DNA from: AP-15 sp963787425
GTDB lineage: Bacteria > Pseudomonadota > Alphaproteobacteria > ATCC43930 > CGMCC-115725
Direction: 5' to 3'
DNA: 64,000 bases
NCBI GenBank assembly: GCA_963787425.1
Contig: CAWBCV010000013.1
Location: 248,001 to 312,000, forward strand
Shown here: positions 45,426 through 53,053 of the stretch, one piece after another
Layout of the letters: every line of letters starts with the position of its first letter
Numbering within the stretch: the stretch's first letter is position 1
Position numbers and translations under genes: made by a program
Notes under the pieces: model-generated
What the model was told of the DNA's origin: nothing
Database searches by the model: none
Seen by the model: the letters and a program-made list of their open reading frames with translations, nothing else

Positions 45426-46331
45426 CTAAGCCGAAGAGCCGCCGAGAGAGCGGCCGCACAGCAAGCGGGTCTCGCTGTACCGCAGCGAAGTTTCGACGGT
45501 CCCGCCGTCCAACCGGTTGAGCCGAAAAAGGTGGGTCTTTTGCTCGCGGCCTGCGAGATGCATGATGCCGATCACCTCATGGGGCGCATAGGGCTCGACA
45601 AAAAGGCCGCGGGCAGTGTCGAAAGCAGGCGAGGCATCACCCGGCATCCAGTTGCAATACGCCGGGAGAAGGTTGACCGGCAGGTGCTCGGCAAAGATCA
45701 CATAATTGAGCGCCGTCTGCTCGACAAAAAAGAATTGCGTCCGCTGCAGCACTTGCGCGAGGACACGCGCCCAAGCGTCCCAATGCGGCGCGTCGCGATG
45801 CAATGCGAATACCCCACAATTGACCATCGGGTTGCGCCCCAGACGATCGGCGGCGCGCCAGCCAAACGCTTGGCGGTAATTCTTCCACGCCAATGTCCAG
45901 CCGAATGGCTTCGGCCGCTTGTAATGGCGCTTGTAGGCGCGGTCGATTTCGGGAGTGATCGCCAGCCTGTCGCGGCCCGCTGCGCTCACATAAAGATCGA
46001 TCACCCGCCCGTCCTGAAGCCAGGCATCGGCATCGACCCACATATAGACCTCATACCCCGGAAAGTGCCGCCGCAGAAACGGGCGTGCCACCTGCGCCTT
46101 GAATGTTTCCGACATTTGCGCGCGACGGGGAAAGTCGATATCCCACAGCGGCAATACGATGTGTTCGACCCGCGAGGAGAGCCATTCACGCTGCTCCTCG
46201 TCGAGCCCAAGATCGAGGGTCCCGATCGCAACGTCGCGGCAATGAGCCCGGATCGACATCACAGTGTCACGCAACAGCGGAAAGTAATCGCGATCCGCCC
46301 CGCTGGCGATCAGCAGCCGCACGCCGCCCAT
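45426..46331 (-). CDS. GT-A-fold glycosyltransferase-like protein
   Basis: About 301 residues with a DxD-type metal site (YMWVDADAWLQD) and an N-terminal Rossmann-like segment (RLLIASGADRDYFPLLRD). GVFALHRDAPHWDAW is typical of nucleotide-sugar transferases with GT8-like outlines. It overlaps or abuts the SGNH gene. Start chosen at the ATG of MGGVRLL (46331). Acceptor and donor unknown. Confidence 0.7.
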   Translation of the reverse strand: MGGVRLLIASGADRDYFPLLRDTVMSIRAHCRDVAIGTLDLGLDEEQREWLSSRVEHIVLPLWDIDFPRRAQMSETFKAQVARPFLRRHFPGYEVYMWVDADAWLQDGRVIDLYVSAAGRDRLAITPEIDRAYKRHYKRPKPFGWTLAWKNYRQAFGWRAADRLGRNPMVNCGVFALHRDAPHWDAWARVLAQVLQRTQFFFVEQTALNYVIFAEHLPVNLLPAYCNWMPGDASPAFDTARGLFVEPYAPHEVIGIMHLAGREQKTHLFRLNRLDGGTVETSLRYSETRLLCGRSLGGSSA

Positions 46332-46345
46332 TGCCACTGCTGTCT

Positions 46346-46435
46346 ATCATCGTCTTTCCCGCGAAAGCGGGAATCCAGGGCGGGAGAGAGCCAGCGCCAG
46401 CCCTGGACCCCCGCTTTCGCGGGGGTGACGATGAT
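46346..46435. repeat. Intact palindromic repeat with GCGAAAGCGGG arms (MITE/BIME-like)
   Basis: Two 35-40 base inverted arms: left ATCATCGTC...CCCGCGAAAGCGGGAAT, right its near-reverse complement with CCCCCGCTTTCGCGGGGGT and GACGATGAT. Terminal ATCATCGTC arms match. No transposase. A degraded copy lies at 1157-1240. Confidence 0.8.
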
Positions 46436-46482
46436 ACTTTTAGTAAGTCCGAGAGCTGTCGGGGCGCCCTGCTGCCGGATGA

Positions 46483-47169
46483 TCACGGTACGAGGCGGTA
46501 GCCCCCCGGCTCGGTCACCAGGATTTCGGCGCGCGTCGGGTCGCGCTCGATCTTTTGGCGAAGGCGGTACACATGGGTCTCCAGCGTGTGGGTCGTCACT
46601 CCGGCATTGTAGCCCCAAACTTCGCCGAGGAGAGTGTCGCGCCCGATAGCGTGATCGCCGGCGCGGTAGAGATATTTTAAAATTGCCGTCTCTTTCTCGG
46701 TCAACCTGACCTTCTTGCGGCCGGTCGCATCGAGGAGAAGCTTGGCGCTCGGACGGAACGTGTAGGGGCCGATCGTGAACACCGCATCGTCGCTATGCTC
46801 ACTCTGCCGCAGATGCGCACGCAGCCGCGCCAGCAGCACGCTCAGGCGAAACGGCTTTGTCACATAATCGTCGGCGCCCGAATCGAGGCCGAGCACGGTG
46901 TCGGCGTCACTGTCCGCCCCGGTCAGCATGATGATCGGCACCTGCACCCCGGCGCGGCGCAACAGCCGGCACAGTTCCCTCCCATCCATATCAGGAAGCC
47001 CAACATCGAGCAGTATAGCATCGAACCGCTCGGCGCTGGCCAACTGCAACGCCCGCGCCGCGCTGCCGCACTGGACACTGGCGAATTCTTCATGCAGCTC
47101 GAGCTGCTCTGCGAGCGATTGGCGCAAAGCGCCGTCGTCGTCGACGATCAATATTGTACGATCAACCCT
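46483..47169 (-). CDS. OmpR/PhoB-type response regulator
   Basis: 228 residues: receiver with intact TILIVDDDGA pair, phosphoacceptor in AILLDVGLPDMDG, switch lysine in DDYVTKPFRL; C-terminal winged helix (LTEKETAILKYLYRAGDHAI, LETHVYRLRQKIERDP). The start is placed at the ATG before RVDRTILIV (47169). No sensor kinase is in this window. It sits at the end of the glycosyltransferase/PTPS gene group, which it may control. Confidence 0.9.
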   Translation of the reverse strand, partial: RVDRTILIVDDDGALRQSLAEQLELHEEFASVQCGSAARALQLASAERFDAILLDVGLPDMDGRELCRLLRRAGVQVPIIMLTGADSDADTVLGLDSGADDYVTKPFRLSVLLARLRAHLRQSEHSDDAVFTIGPYTFRPSAKLLLDATGRKKVRLTEKETAILKYLYRAGDHAIGRDTLLGEVWGYNAGVTTHTLETHVYRLRQKIERDPTRAEILVTEPGGYRLVP

Positions 47170-47205
47170 CATCTTTTGCCGCCCGACGGGGAAGTAGCGC
47201 AATCA

Positions 47206-48270
47206 TTATGCGTCAAAATTGCGTTCCCCGTCCCCGTTTTCAAAGGGCGGCTTACAATCGGACTCCAGCAACTGTCCCCACCGTTCCGCGGCTCGCCGCC
47301 AATCTGGCAGGCGGCCACCCGCGGCGCGTGAGCCTGCCGCAAGACCTCTGGCTAGCGCCGGCTCTGCGATCACCCGCCGCAGCGCGCGCGCCAGCGCCGC
47401 AGCGTCCCCAGGGGGAACCAGCAACCCCGCCTCGCGGGGCACGGTCTGGGGAATTGCCCCGGCAGCGGTAGCGATGATCGGGAGGCCGTGCGCCATCGCT
47501 TCCGCGAACGCCATCCCGTAACCCTCGTGGAGGGACGGCAGCACGAAGCAGTCAGCCGCCCGATAGGCGCGCATCACCATTCGCGGCGGCTGCTCGCCGG
47601 CGAGAGTAATGCGCCGCCCGAGGCGCGCAGCGGATATCAGCTGCCGGATCAATCGCGCGGTACGCGGGTCACGGTCGAGCGAGCCGATACACAGCATCTG
47701 CCAATCGACGTCGCGCATGCGCGTTAAAGCCGCGACCAGGACCCGATGGCCTTTACGCGGGATGACGCTTGCGACGCAGAGCAACGACCGAACCGGGCCA
47801 CGCCGCCACCGCAAAGGCCGGTCCGGCTTTGCCGTGCCGGGTGGTATCACGAAGATGCGGTCGGGCGGGATCCCATAAGCCGCGACCGCGGCAGCCGTCC
47901 GCGGGCTGGGACAAACGACGCCGCGAAAGCGTTGCAAGGCGGCAGTCTCGAGCCGAATGAGGCGCTCAGCCGCCGCGCGGGAAAGCCCGGTTTCCGCGGC
48001 GAGCGGATGGTGAACGAGCGCGACGAGCCGCAATCGGCGCCAATGCGCCAAGACCGCCTGTTCGAGATCGGGGAGCACGAGACCGTCGATTACCGTCGCG
48101 GCATCGTCGGCGAGTTCGGCCAACGCCGTTTCACGATCATTGGGGGTGAGCTCGATAACCTTCACCGCGTGTCCGCGGGACCGCAGGCCGTCGATGACGT
48201 GACGGTCGTAAAGATAACCACCGGTCAGCTGATCGAGCCTGCCCGGGACGACAAAGACGACCTCGGTCAC
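47206..48270 (-). CDS. GT4-family glycosyltransferase
   Basis: 354 residues, complete. N-terminus FVVPGRLDQLTGGYLYDRHV, and the GT4 donor-site pattern LPSLHEGYGMAFAEAMAHGLPIIAT (read as the pieces LPSLHEGYGMAF and MAHGLPIIATAAGAIP). Its ATG overlaps the PTPS-like stop by ATGA, so the two are one transcription/translation unit. Retaining glycosyl transfer to an unknown acceptor. Confidence 0.9.
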   Translation of the reverse strand: MTEVVFVVPGRLDQLTGGYLYDRHVIDGLRSRGHAVKVIELTPNDRETALAELADDAATVIDGLVLPDLEQAVLAHWRRLRLVALVHHPLAAETGLSRAAAERLIRLETAALQRFRGVVCPSPRTAAAVAAYGIPPDRIFVIPPGTAKPDRPLRWRRGPVRSLLCVASVIPRKGHRVLVAALTRMRDVDWQMLCIGSLDRDPRTARLIRQLISAARLGRRITLAGEQPPRMVMRAYRAADCFVLPSLHEGYGMAFAEAMAHGLPIIATAAGAIPQTVPREAGLLVPPGDAAALARALRRVIAEPALARGLAAGSRAAGGRLPDWRRAAERWGQLLESDCKPPFENGDGERNFDA

Positions 48271-48662
48271 TCGAGCGCGGCATCGTAACTAGCCCAGGCT
48301 ACCGGGTTTTCACGCAGCACCACCTTCAGGCTGGCGATGCGCTCGGAGCCGAGCGCTCCCACCTTGATCTGCCGCGCCAGCCGCCGATGGATTTCACCGG
48401 CGAGAAACTCCGTGGTCGTGTTGCGGTCGCGAAACTCCTCAAATTCGTCGAGGTTGCGGTAGTCGAACTCGCCAAGAACAGCCTTCAGCAGATCGAGAGC
48501 ACGGCCGATGTCGCAGACGATGCCGTCGCCATCGAGTGAAGCACGACGCAATTCGGCCTCGACCACATAGGTGGCCCCGTGCAGCCTCTGCGCCGGACCA
48601 AACACCGCCCCGGCCAAGCTGTGGGCGATCATGAAATGATGACTGACGGTAATGCTGTACAT
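48267..48662 (-). CDS. 6-pyruvoyl-tetrahydropterin synthase/QueD-like protein with altered active site
   Basis: 131 residues, family length. The first zinc histidine is in FMIAHSLAG, but the canonical HGH reads RLHGATYVVE, so one zinc histidine is alanine, and the catalytic cysteine (usually before HGH) is absent from FGPAQRLHG. The rest (DIGRALDLLKAVLGEFDYRNLDEF) keeps the fold. The same FGPAQRLHGAT variant is what I recall from other alphaproteobacteria, so it is a conserved subfamily and not decay. Encoded between an alcohol dehydrogenase and a GT4 enzyme. Catalysis of the QueD or PTPS reaction is doubtful. Confidence 0.8.
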   Translation of the reverse strand: MYSITVSHHFMIAHSLAGAVFGPAQRLHGATYVVEAELRRASLDGDGIVCDIGRALDLLKAVLGEFDYRNLDEFEEFRDRNTTTEFLAGEIHRRLARQIKVGALGSERIASLKVVLRENPVAWASYDAALE

Positions 48663-48707
48663 GGTCGGCTCCTCAGGCCCACAAGCGGATCAGCGCTCCG
48701 CGACTGG

Positions 48708-49679
48708 TTAGTCGTACCGTAAGGTATGGCAGAGGATTCCTGCCGATGAGGTCGTGAGCCGCGGCATCAATGCGGGCAATCCTGTAAATTCGGTTTCGCC
48801 CGAGAGCAGAATATCGAATGCCGGGTCGCGCAGCAGCGAAAGCGCGAAGGTGAGGCGGCGCTGGAGCGACCAGCGCTGCCGACGAGCCGCTGGGACGGCG
48901 CCGACCTGCGACGAACGCAAGGTCAGGCGGCGCGAATGAAAGGCACCGCCGAGTTCGAGCGGCACAATTCGGGTGCCATACCAGCTCATTTCGAGCACCG
49001 TCGCCTCGAAGCCGGCGATCGTCAGTGCGGCATCGAGCCCCGTGGGTGATCCGCTCGCGTGGATGACCAGATCGGCCTCTGGGGATGCCTTCTCCGGGGT
49101 CGCAAAATGGCAGCCAAAAGCGGCGGCTATCGCTCCACGGGTCGGATCAATGTCGATCAGCTCGACCTCGGCACCCGGCAGCCGCGCCGCGAGCGCGGCG
49201 ACGAGGCAGCCGATGACGCCAGCGCCGATCACCGCGATGCGGTCTCCCGGACCCGGCATCGCATCCCACATTCCATTGATCGCCGTTTCCATATTTGCGG
49301 CGAGCGTCGCACGCCGGTCCGGGACCGTGTCGGGGACATCGACAACGGCCTCTCTCGGTACGATGAACCGGTCCTGGTGGGGATGCAGGCAGAAGACCCG
49401 GCGTCCGAGCGTCTCGGCCGGTCCGTCCTCGACAATCCCTACCCCCGAATAGCCGTATTTGACCGGCGCCGGGAACTCGCCTTCCTGGAACGGACAGCGC
49501 ATCCGCCGCCATTCGCTCTCCGGGACCTCGCCACGGAAGACTAGGCTTTCCGTGCCCTTGCTGATCGCGCTCCGGACGGTCCGGATCAACAGCTCGCCGG
49601 GCCCTGGCGATCGCAGCCGCTGCGACCGGATTTCGCCATGGCCCGGCGCCGTCACCCAAAACGCCCGCGCCTCAAGCAT
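48708..49679 (-). CDS. Zinc-binding-type alcohol dehydrogenase (MDR family)
   Basis: 323 residues, medium-chain dehydrogenase/reductase. The GroES-like N-terminal domain is recognisable (PVKYGYSGVGIVEDGP) and the Rossmann motif is IAVIGAGVIGCLVAAL. The catalytic-zinc residues typical of true ADHs are not obvious (no GHE), so NAD(P)-linked oxidoreductase without structural zinc is possible. It starts the minus-strand gene set with PTPS-like, GT4 and regulator, and is divergent from the CDP-alcohol phosphotransferase. Confidence 0.88.
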   Translation of the reverse strand: MLEARAFWVTAPGHGEIRSQRLRSPGPGELLIRTVRSAISKGTESLVFRGEVPESEWRRMRCPFQEGEFPAPVKYGYSGVGIVEDGPAETLGRRVFCLHPHQDRFIVPREAVVDVPDTVPDRRATLAANMETAINGMWDAMPGPGDRIAVIGAGVIGCLVAALAARLPGAEVELIDIDPTRGAIAAAFGCHFATPEKASPEADLVIHASGSPTGLDAALTIAGFEATVLEMSWYGTRIVPLELGGAFHSRRLTLRSSQVGAVPAARRQRWSLQRRLTFALSLLRDPAFDILLSGETEFTGLPALMPRLTTSSAGILCHTLRYD

Positions 49680-49774
49680 CGGAATAAACCCGGTCCCGGA
49701 AGGGTCTGACGGACGGCCGCTTGTTCATCGAGTCCCGACAGGGCACGATCGCCAGATACACCGAACGTACTGAT

Positions 49775-50539
49775 ATGTCGACTGGGATCACCTCGCCTTC
49801 ACCCTCGCCGTCCGCGCTGCTTCGCGAGGCGCGCTCGGTGTTCGCGCGCTCGCTCGGGCTCGCCCTCGTGGCAATTCCGGTGCCAGTGCTCGGCGGTGCG
49901 ATTGGCGCCGTTCCCGCGATGAGCGGCCTCGCACTGTTCGCCGGCCTGCTCTTCGCCGTCGAGCGCGGGCTCGCCGCGCACCATCCTCATCCCCGGCTCG
50001 GCACGGCGAACCGGATCACACTCTTCAGGGCGGCAATCGCCTGCCTGATCGCCGCACGAGCGATCGAGCCGGCACCGCTCGGCGCGCCGGAAAGGTGGCT
50101 TTTTACCGCCATTGCCGTGGCCGCGCTGATGCTCGACGGCGCCGACGGGTGGGCGGCCCGGCGCCAGGGCTTGGCTTCCGCCTTTGGCGCGCGTTTCGAT
50201 ATGGAGGTCGATGCGTTTGCCATCCTCGTGCTTGCGATAACCGTCGTAAAGGCGCAGGCCGTTCCTTATTGGGTGCTCGCCATCGGCGGCATGCGATATA
50301 TCTTCGTCGCCGCGGCGCTGGCCTTTCCGCTGTTGCGCCGGCCGTTGCCGCCGCGGCGGATCGCCGATCGGCGCCGCAAGACGATTGCCGTCGTCCAGAG
50401 CGTCGGCCTGACGATCGCGCTAGCGCCCGCGACTTTGGCCAGCTGGGCCGAATGGACTTGCGCCGCTGCGCTCGGGCTCCTGGCCTATTCATTTGCCGCC
50501 GACATTGTCATTCTGCTGTCCACTCGGCCGCATAGGTGA
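49775..50539 (+). CDS. CDP-alcohol phosphatidyltransferase family protein
   Basis: Integral membrane phosphotransferase that joins a CDP-activated alcohol to an acceptor. The diagnostic D-G-x2-A-R-x8-G-x3-D-x3-D pattern is present: DGADGWAARRQG followed by FGARFDMEVDA. About six membrane helices and 254 residues. The ATG at 49775 is preferred to the TTG at 49721. Substrates (phosphatidylglycerol, inositol or another polyol) are not predictable. Head of a plus-strand pair with ribA. Confidence 0.9.
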   Translation: MSTGITSPSPSPSALLREARSVFARSLGLALVAIPVPVLGGAIGAVPAMSGLALFAGLLFAVERGLAAHHPHPRLGTANRITLFRAAIACLIAARAIEPAPLGAPERWLFTAIAVAALMLDGADGWAARRQGLASAFGARFDMEVDAFAILVLAITVVKAQAVPYWVLAIGGMRYIFVAAALAFPLLRRPLPPRRIADRRRKTIAVVQSVGLTIALAPATLASWAEWTCAAALGLLAYSFAADIVILLSTRPHR

Positions 50540-50605
50540 GGTCGAATAAGGTTGCTGGCGCAAAGCGCGGCGCGTCATATGATGCAGGGCGGCAAGGAGA
50601 AGAGA

Positions 50606-51712
50606 GTGCTCAAGTCCAGGACGCCCGCACAGCCCGCCCTCGGCGAAGCGATCACCGCTTTGCGCCGCGGAGAGCCTGTGCTGATCCGCGACGACGAGAT
50701 CAACGTTCTTGCGGTCGCCGCCGAGCTGGCAACCGAGGAAAACCTGCAGCGGCTGCGCGAAATCTCCCAGGCGCCGGCGCGGGTGGTTCTGACGCGCCGA
50801 CGCGCTGTAGCGCTCGGTCTTGCCGCGCGCGACGAATTGTCCGGTGCGTTGACGATCCCCGTCTCGGACGAATTGCCCGCCGCCGTTATCCGCAACCTCG
50901 CCGATCCCGCAGCATCGCTCGGCGCGGAGCCGCCCGGTTTTGGCCCCGAGCCGCTCCCCGCCAAAGGCGGTGCCCTCGCCGCGGTTGCTTTGGCAAAGCT
51001 TGCGTCGCTCCTGCCCGCAGCGCTCGTCTTGCGCACCGGCAAGAGCGAGGCAGCGCTGTTTGCTCGCCGCGGAGATCTCGCCGTCATCGATGCCGCCGCC
51101 GTGTTCAAGCGTGACGCGGCGACCGCCGGGCTCGAACGCGTCGCCGAGGCGCGCGTCCCGCTCGCCGATGCCGAGAATGCGCGTCTGATCGCGTTTCGCC
51201 CACGCGATGGCGGCCTCGAACATCTCGCGATCCTGATCGGGTTGCCCGATCCGTCAGCGTCGGTTTTGGTGCGGCTGCATTCGGAGTGCTTTACCGGCGA
51301 CCTGCTCGCCAGCCTGCGCTGCGACTGCGGCGATCAGCTGCGCGGCGGGATCGCCGCCATCGCCGGGGCCGGCGGCGGCGCGCTGCTCTACCTTGCGCAG
51401 GAAGGGCGCGGCATCGGACTCGTCAATAAACTGCGGGCCTATCGGCTGCAGGATGCCGGTTTCGACACCCTCGACGCCAACGAGCAGTTGGGGTTCGACG
51501 CCGACGAGCGGGTCTACCTGCCGGCCGTGGAAATGTTGCGGCAGCTCGGTTTCGGCACCGTCCGGCTCTTGACCAACAACCCGGACAAAGTGATTGCCCT
51601 CGAACGCTACGGGATCCGTGTCGCCGAGCGCGTGCCACACGTCTTCCCGTCAAACGGCCACAACGAACGGTATCTCCGCACCAAAGCAACCCGCAGCGGA
51701 CATTTTCTCTAG
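50606..51712 (+). CDS. ribA: GTP cyclohydrolase II with degenerate DHBP-synthase-like N-terminal domain
   Basis: Opens GTP to 2,5-diamino-6-ribosylamino-pyrimidinone phosphate, formate and pyrophosphate, first step of riboflavin synthesis. The C-terminal domain is complete: zinc cysteines in ECFTGDLLASLRCDCGDQL, substrate loop QEGRGIGLVNKLRAYRLQD and catalytic AERVPHVFPSNGHN. The N-terminal 170 residues resemble RibB (RRGEPVLIRDDE, AVAAELATEENL) but lack the ENEGD motif needed for DHBP formation. GTG start at 50606 has AAGGAGA. Follows the CDP-alcohol phosphotransferase. Confidence 0.9.
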   Translation: MLKSRTPAQPALGEAITALRRGEPVLIRDDEINVLAVAAELATEENLQRLREISQAPARVVLTRRRAVALGLAARDELSGALTIPVSDELPAAVIRNLADPAASLGAEPPGFGPEPLPAKGGALAAVALAKLASLLPAALVLRTGKSEAALFARRGDLAVIDAAAVFKRDAATAGLERVAEARVPLADAENARLIAFRPRDGGLEHLAILIGLPDPSASVLVRLHSECFTGDLLASLRCDCGDQLRGGIAAIAGAGGGALLYLAQEGRGIGLVNKLRAYRLQDAGFDTLDANEQLGFDADERVYLPAVEMLRQLGFGTVRLLTNNPDKVIALERYGIRVAERVPHVFPSNGHNERYLRTKATRSGHFL

Positions 51713-51728
51713 CTCAAGGCGGCGGTGG

Positions 51729-52406
51729 TCATCCCCCGCTGCCGCGGGGGCCGAAGATCGCGGTGCCGACCCGGACATGGGTTGCACCAAAGCGGATCGC
51801 CTTTTCGAAATCGGCGCTCATGCCCATGCTGAGAGTCTGCAGCCCATTGCGCCGGGCGATCTCGCGCAATAGCGCGAAATGCGGGGCGGGTTCCTCGTCG
51901 AGCGGCGGCACGCACATCAGGCCGATGATCGGCAGTTCAAGCCGCTCCCGGAACTCCAGGATAAACCCGTCCGCATCGGCTGGCATGATGCCGGCCTTTT
52001 GCGGCTCCTCTCCGGTGTTCACCTCGATCAGGCAGGGTGGCCGGCGACCGGCATGCTCCATCTCCCTGGCCAGGGCCTGGGCGACCCGCAGCCGGTCGAC
52101 GCTCTCGATCACATCGAAACCCGCGACTGCATCGCGCACCTTGTTGGTCTGCAAAGGGCCGATCAGGTGCAGGGCAAGGTCCGGAAATTCCTCGCGCAGC
52201 TCCGGATATTTTGCCTGCGCCTCCTGCACCCGGTTCTCGCCGAACACGCGATGCCCCGCCAACAGCGCGTGCCGCACACTGGCCGCCGGATGGGTCTTGC
52301 TGACCGCAACGAGCGTGACGCTCTCGGGCGCCCGATCCGCGGCCCGAGCCGCCGCCGCGATCCGCTCCCGGACGGCGGCGAGGTTGGCCGCGATAACCCC
52401 TTCCAT
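51729..52406 (-). CDS. YggS/PROSC-family PLP homeostasis protein
   Basis: Binds pyridoxal 5'-phosphate and helps PLP homeostasis; not an enzyme with known catalysis. The PLP lysine is in TLVAVSKTHP near residue 33. Other motifs: FGENRVQEAQAK, HLIGPLQTNK, LSMGMSADFEKAI, VRVGTAIFGPR. Start ATG at 52406 gives the normal N-terminus; an upstream ATG at 52451 would extend by 15 residues and overlap the promoter of the divergent lipoprotein gene. Confidence 0.92.
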   Translation of the reverse strand: MEGVIAANLAAVRERIAAAARAADRAPESVTLVAVSKTHPAASVRHALLAGHRVFGENRVQEAQAKYPELREEFPDLALHLIGPLQTNKVRDAVAGFDVIESVDRLRVAQALAREMEHAGRRPPCLIEVNTGEEPQKAGIMPADADGFILEFRERLELPIIGLMCVPPLDEEPAPHFALLREIARRNGLQTLSMGMSADFEKAIRFGATHVRVGTAIFGPRGSGG

Positions 52407-52436
52407 AGCAGCTCCATTCCTGGCAAAGATCGCTCC

Positions 52437-53003
52437 ATGTCGCTCGCTCATTACCGCCCCTCAGCGGCCCTCGCCGCAAGTCTTTCGTTGGCGCTCGCCG
52501 CCTGCGCAGCGAGCCCCCCGGATGAACAGCGCGCGGGGGGGCAGCCCGGTGTGGCTGAGACCCAGAAGGCGTCATCGAGCGAGCCCGAGGAAATCGATAC
52601 CGAGGCGAACATTTTCACGGTGCTCGGCCTCGCCAAGAAGGAATCCGTCAAGGATCCGGGGCCGCAAACCGGCCGGACGGTAAGCCCCATTCTGTGGCAG
52701 GCGGCGCACGACACGCTCGATTTCGTCAAATACGCCTCGGAAGATCCGCTGACCGGCTCGATCGTTACCGACTGGTACTCGCCGCCGGGAAACCCGAATC
52801 TCCGGTACCGGGTCAATGTCTTCATCCTGTCCCGGGCGTTGCATTCCGATTCGCTGACCGTAACGGTCGATCGCCAGGAACGTTCAGCGGACGGACAATG
52901 GGCCGAGACCACGATCGCGAGACAGGTCGAGACCGATCTCGAGAACGCGATCCTCAGCCGGGCGCGGCAACTAAAGCGCGCTTGGACGCCGGCGCCGAGT
53001 TGA
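52437..53003 (+). CDS. DUF3576 lipoprotein
   Basis: 188 residues with a lipoprotein signal (ASLSLALAACAAS, lipobox LAAC) and the DUF3576 body (NIFTVLGLAKKES, ILWQAAHDTLDFVKYASEDP, GSIVTDWYSPPGNPNLRYRV). Conserved in alphaproteobacteria just upstream of leuS; function unknown, probably outer-membrane biogenesis. The ATG at 52437 lies just beyond the divergent yggS gene. leuS starts about 50 bases after its stop. Confidence 0.88.
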   Translation: MSLAHYRPSAALAASLSLALAACAASPPDEQRAGGQPGVAETQKASSSEPEEIDTEANIFTVLGLAKKESVKDPGPQTGRTVSPILWQAAHDTLDFVKYASEDPLTGSIVTDWYSPPGNPNLRYRVNVFILSRALHSDSLTVTVDRQERSADGQWAETTIARQVETDLENAILSRARQLKRAWTPAPS

Positions 53004-53053
53004 AAACACCGGTGCCGCAGGCAGGGGTAACCGGCTTGCAGGTAGGCCCGAGC

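Noticed and set aside
46346..46435. Possible CRISPR or phage attachment site in the palindromic repeat
   Set aside because: Only one intact copy, no spacer array and no cas genes; it is a BIME/MITE-like element.
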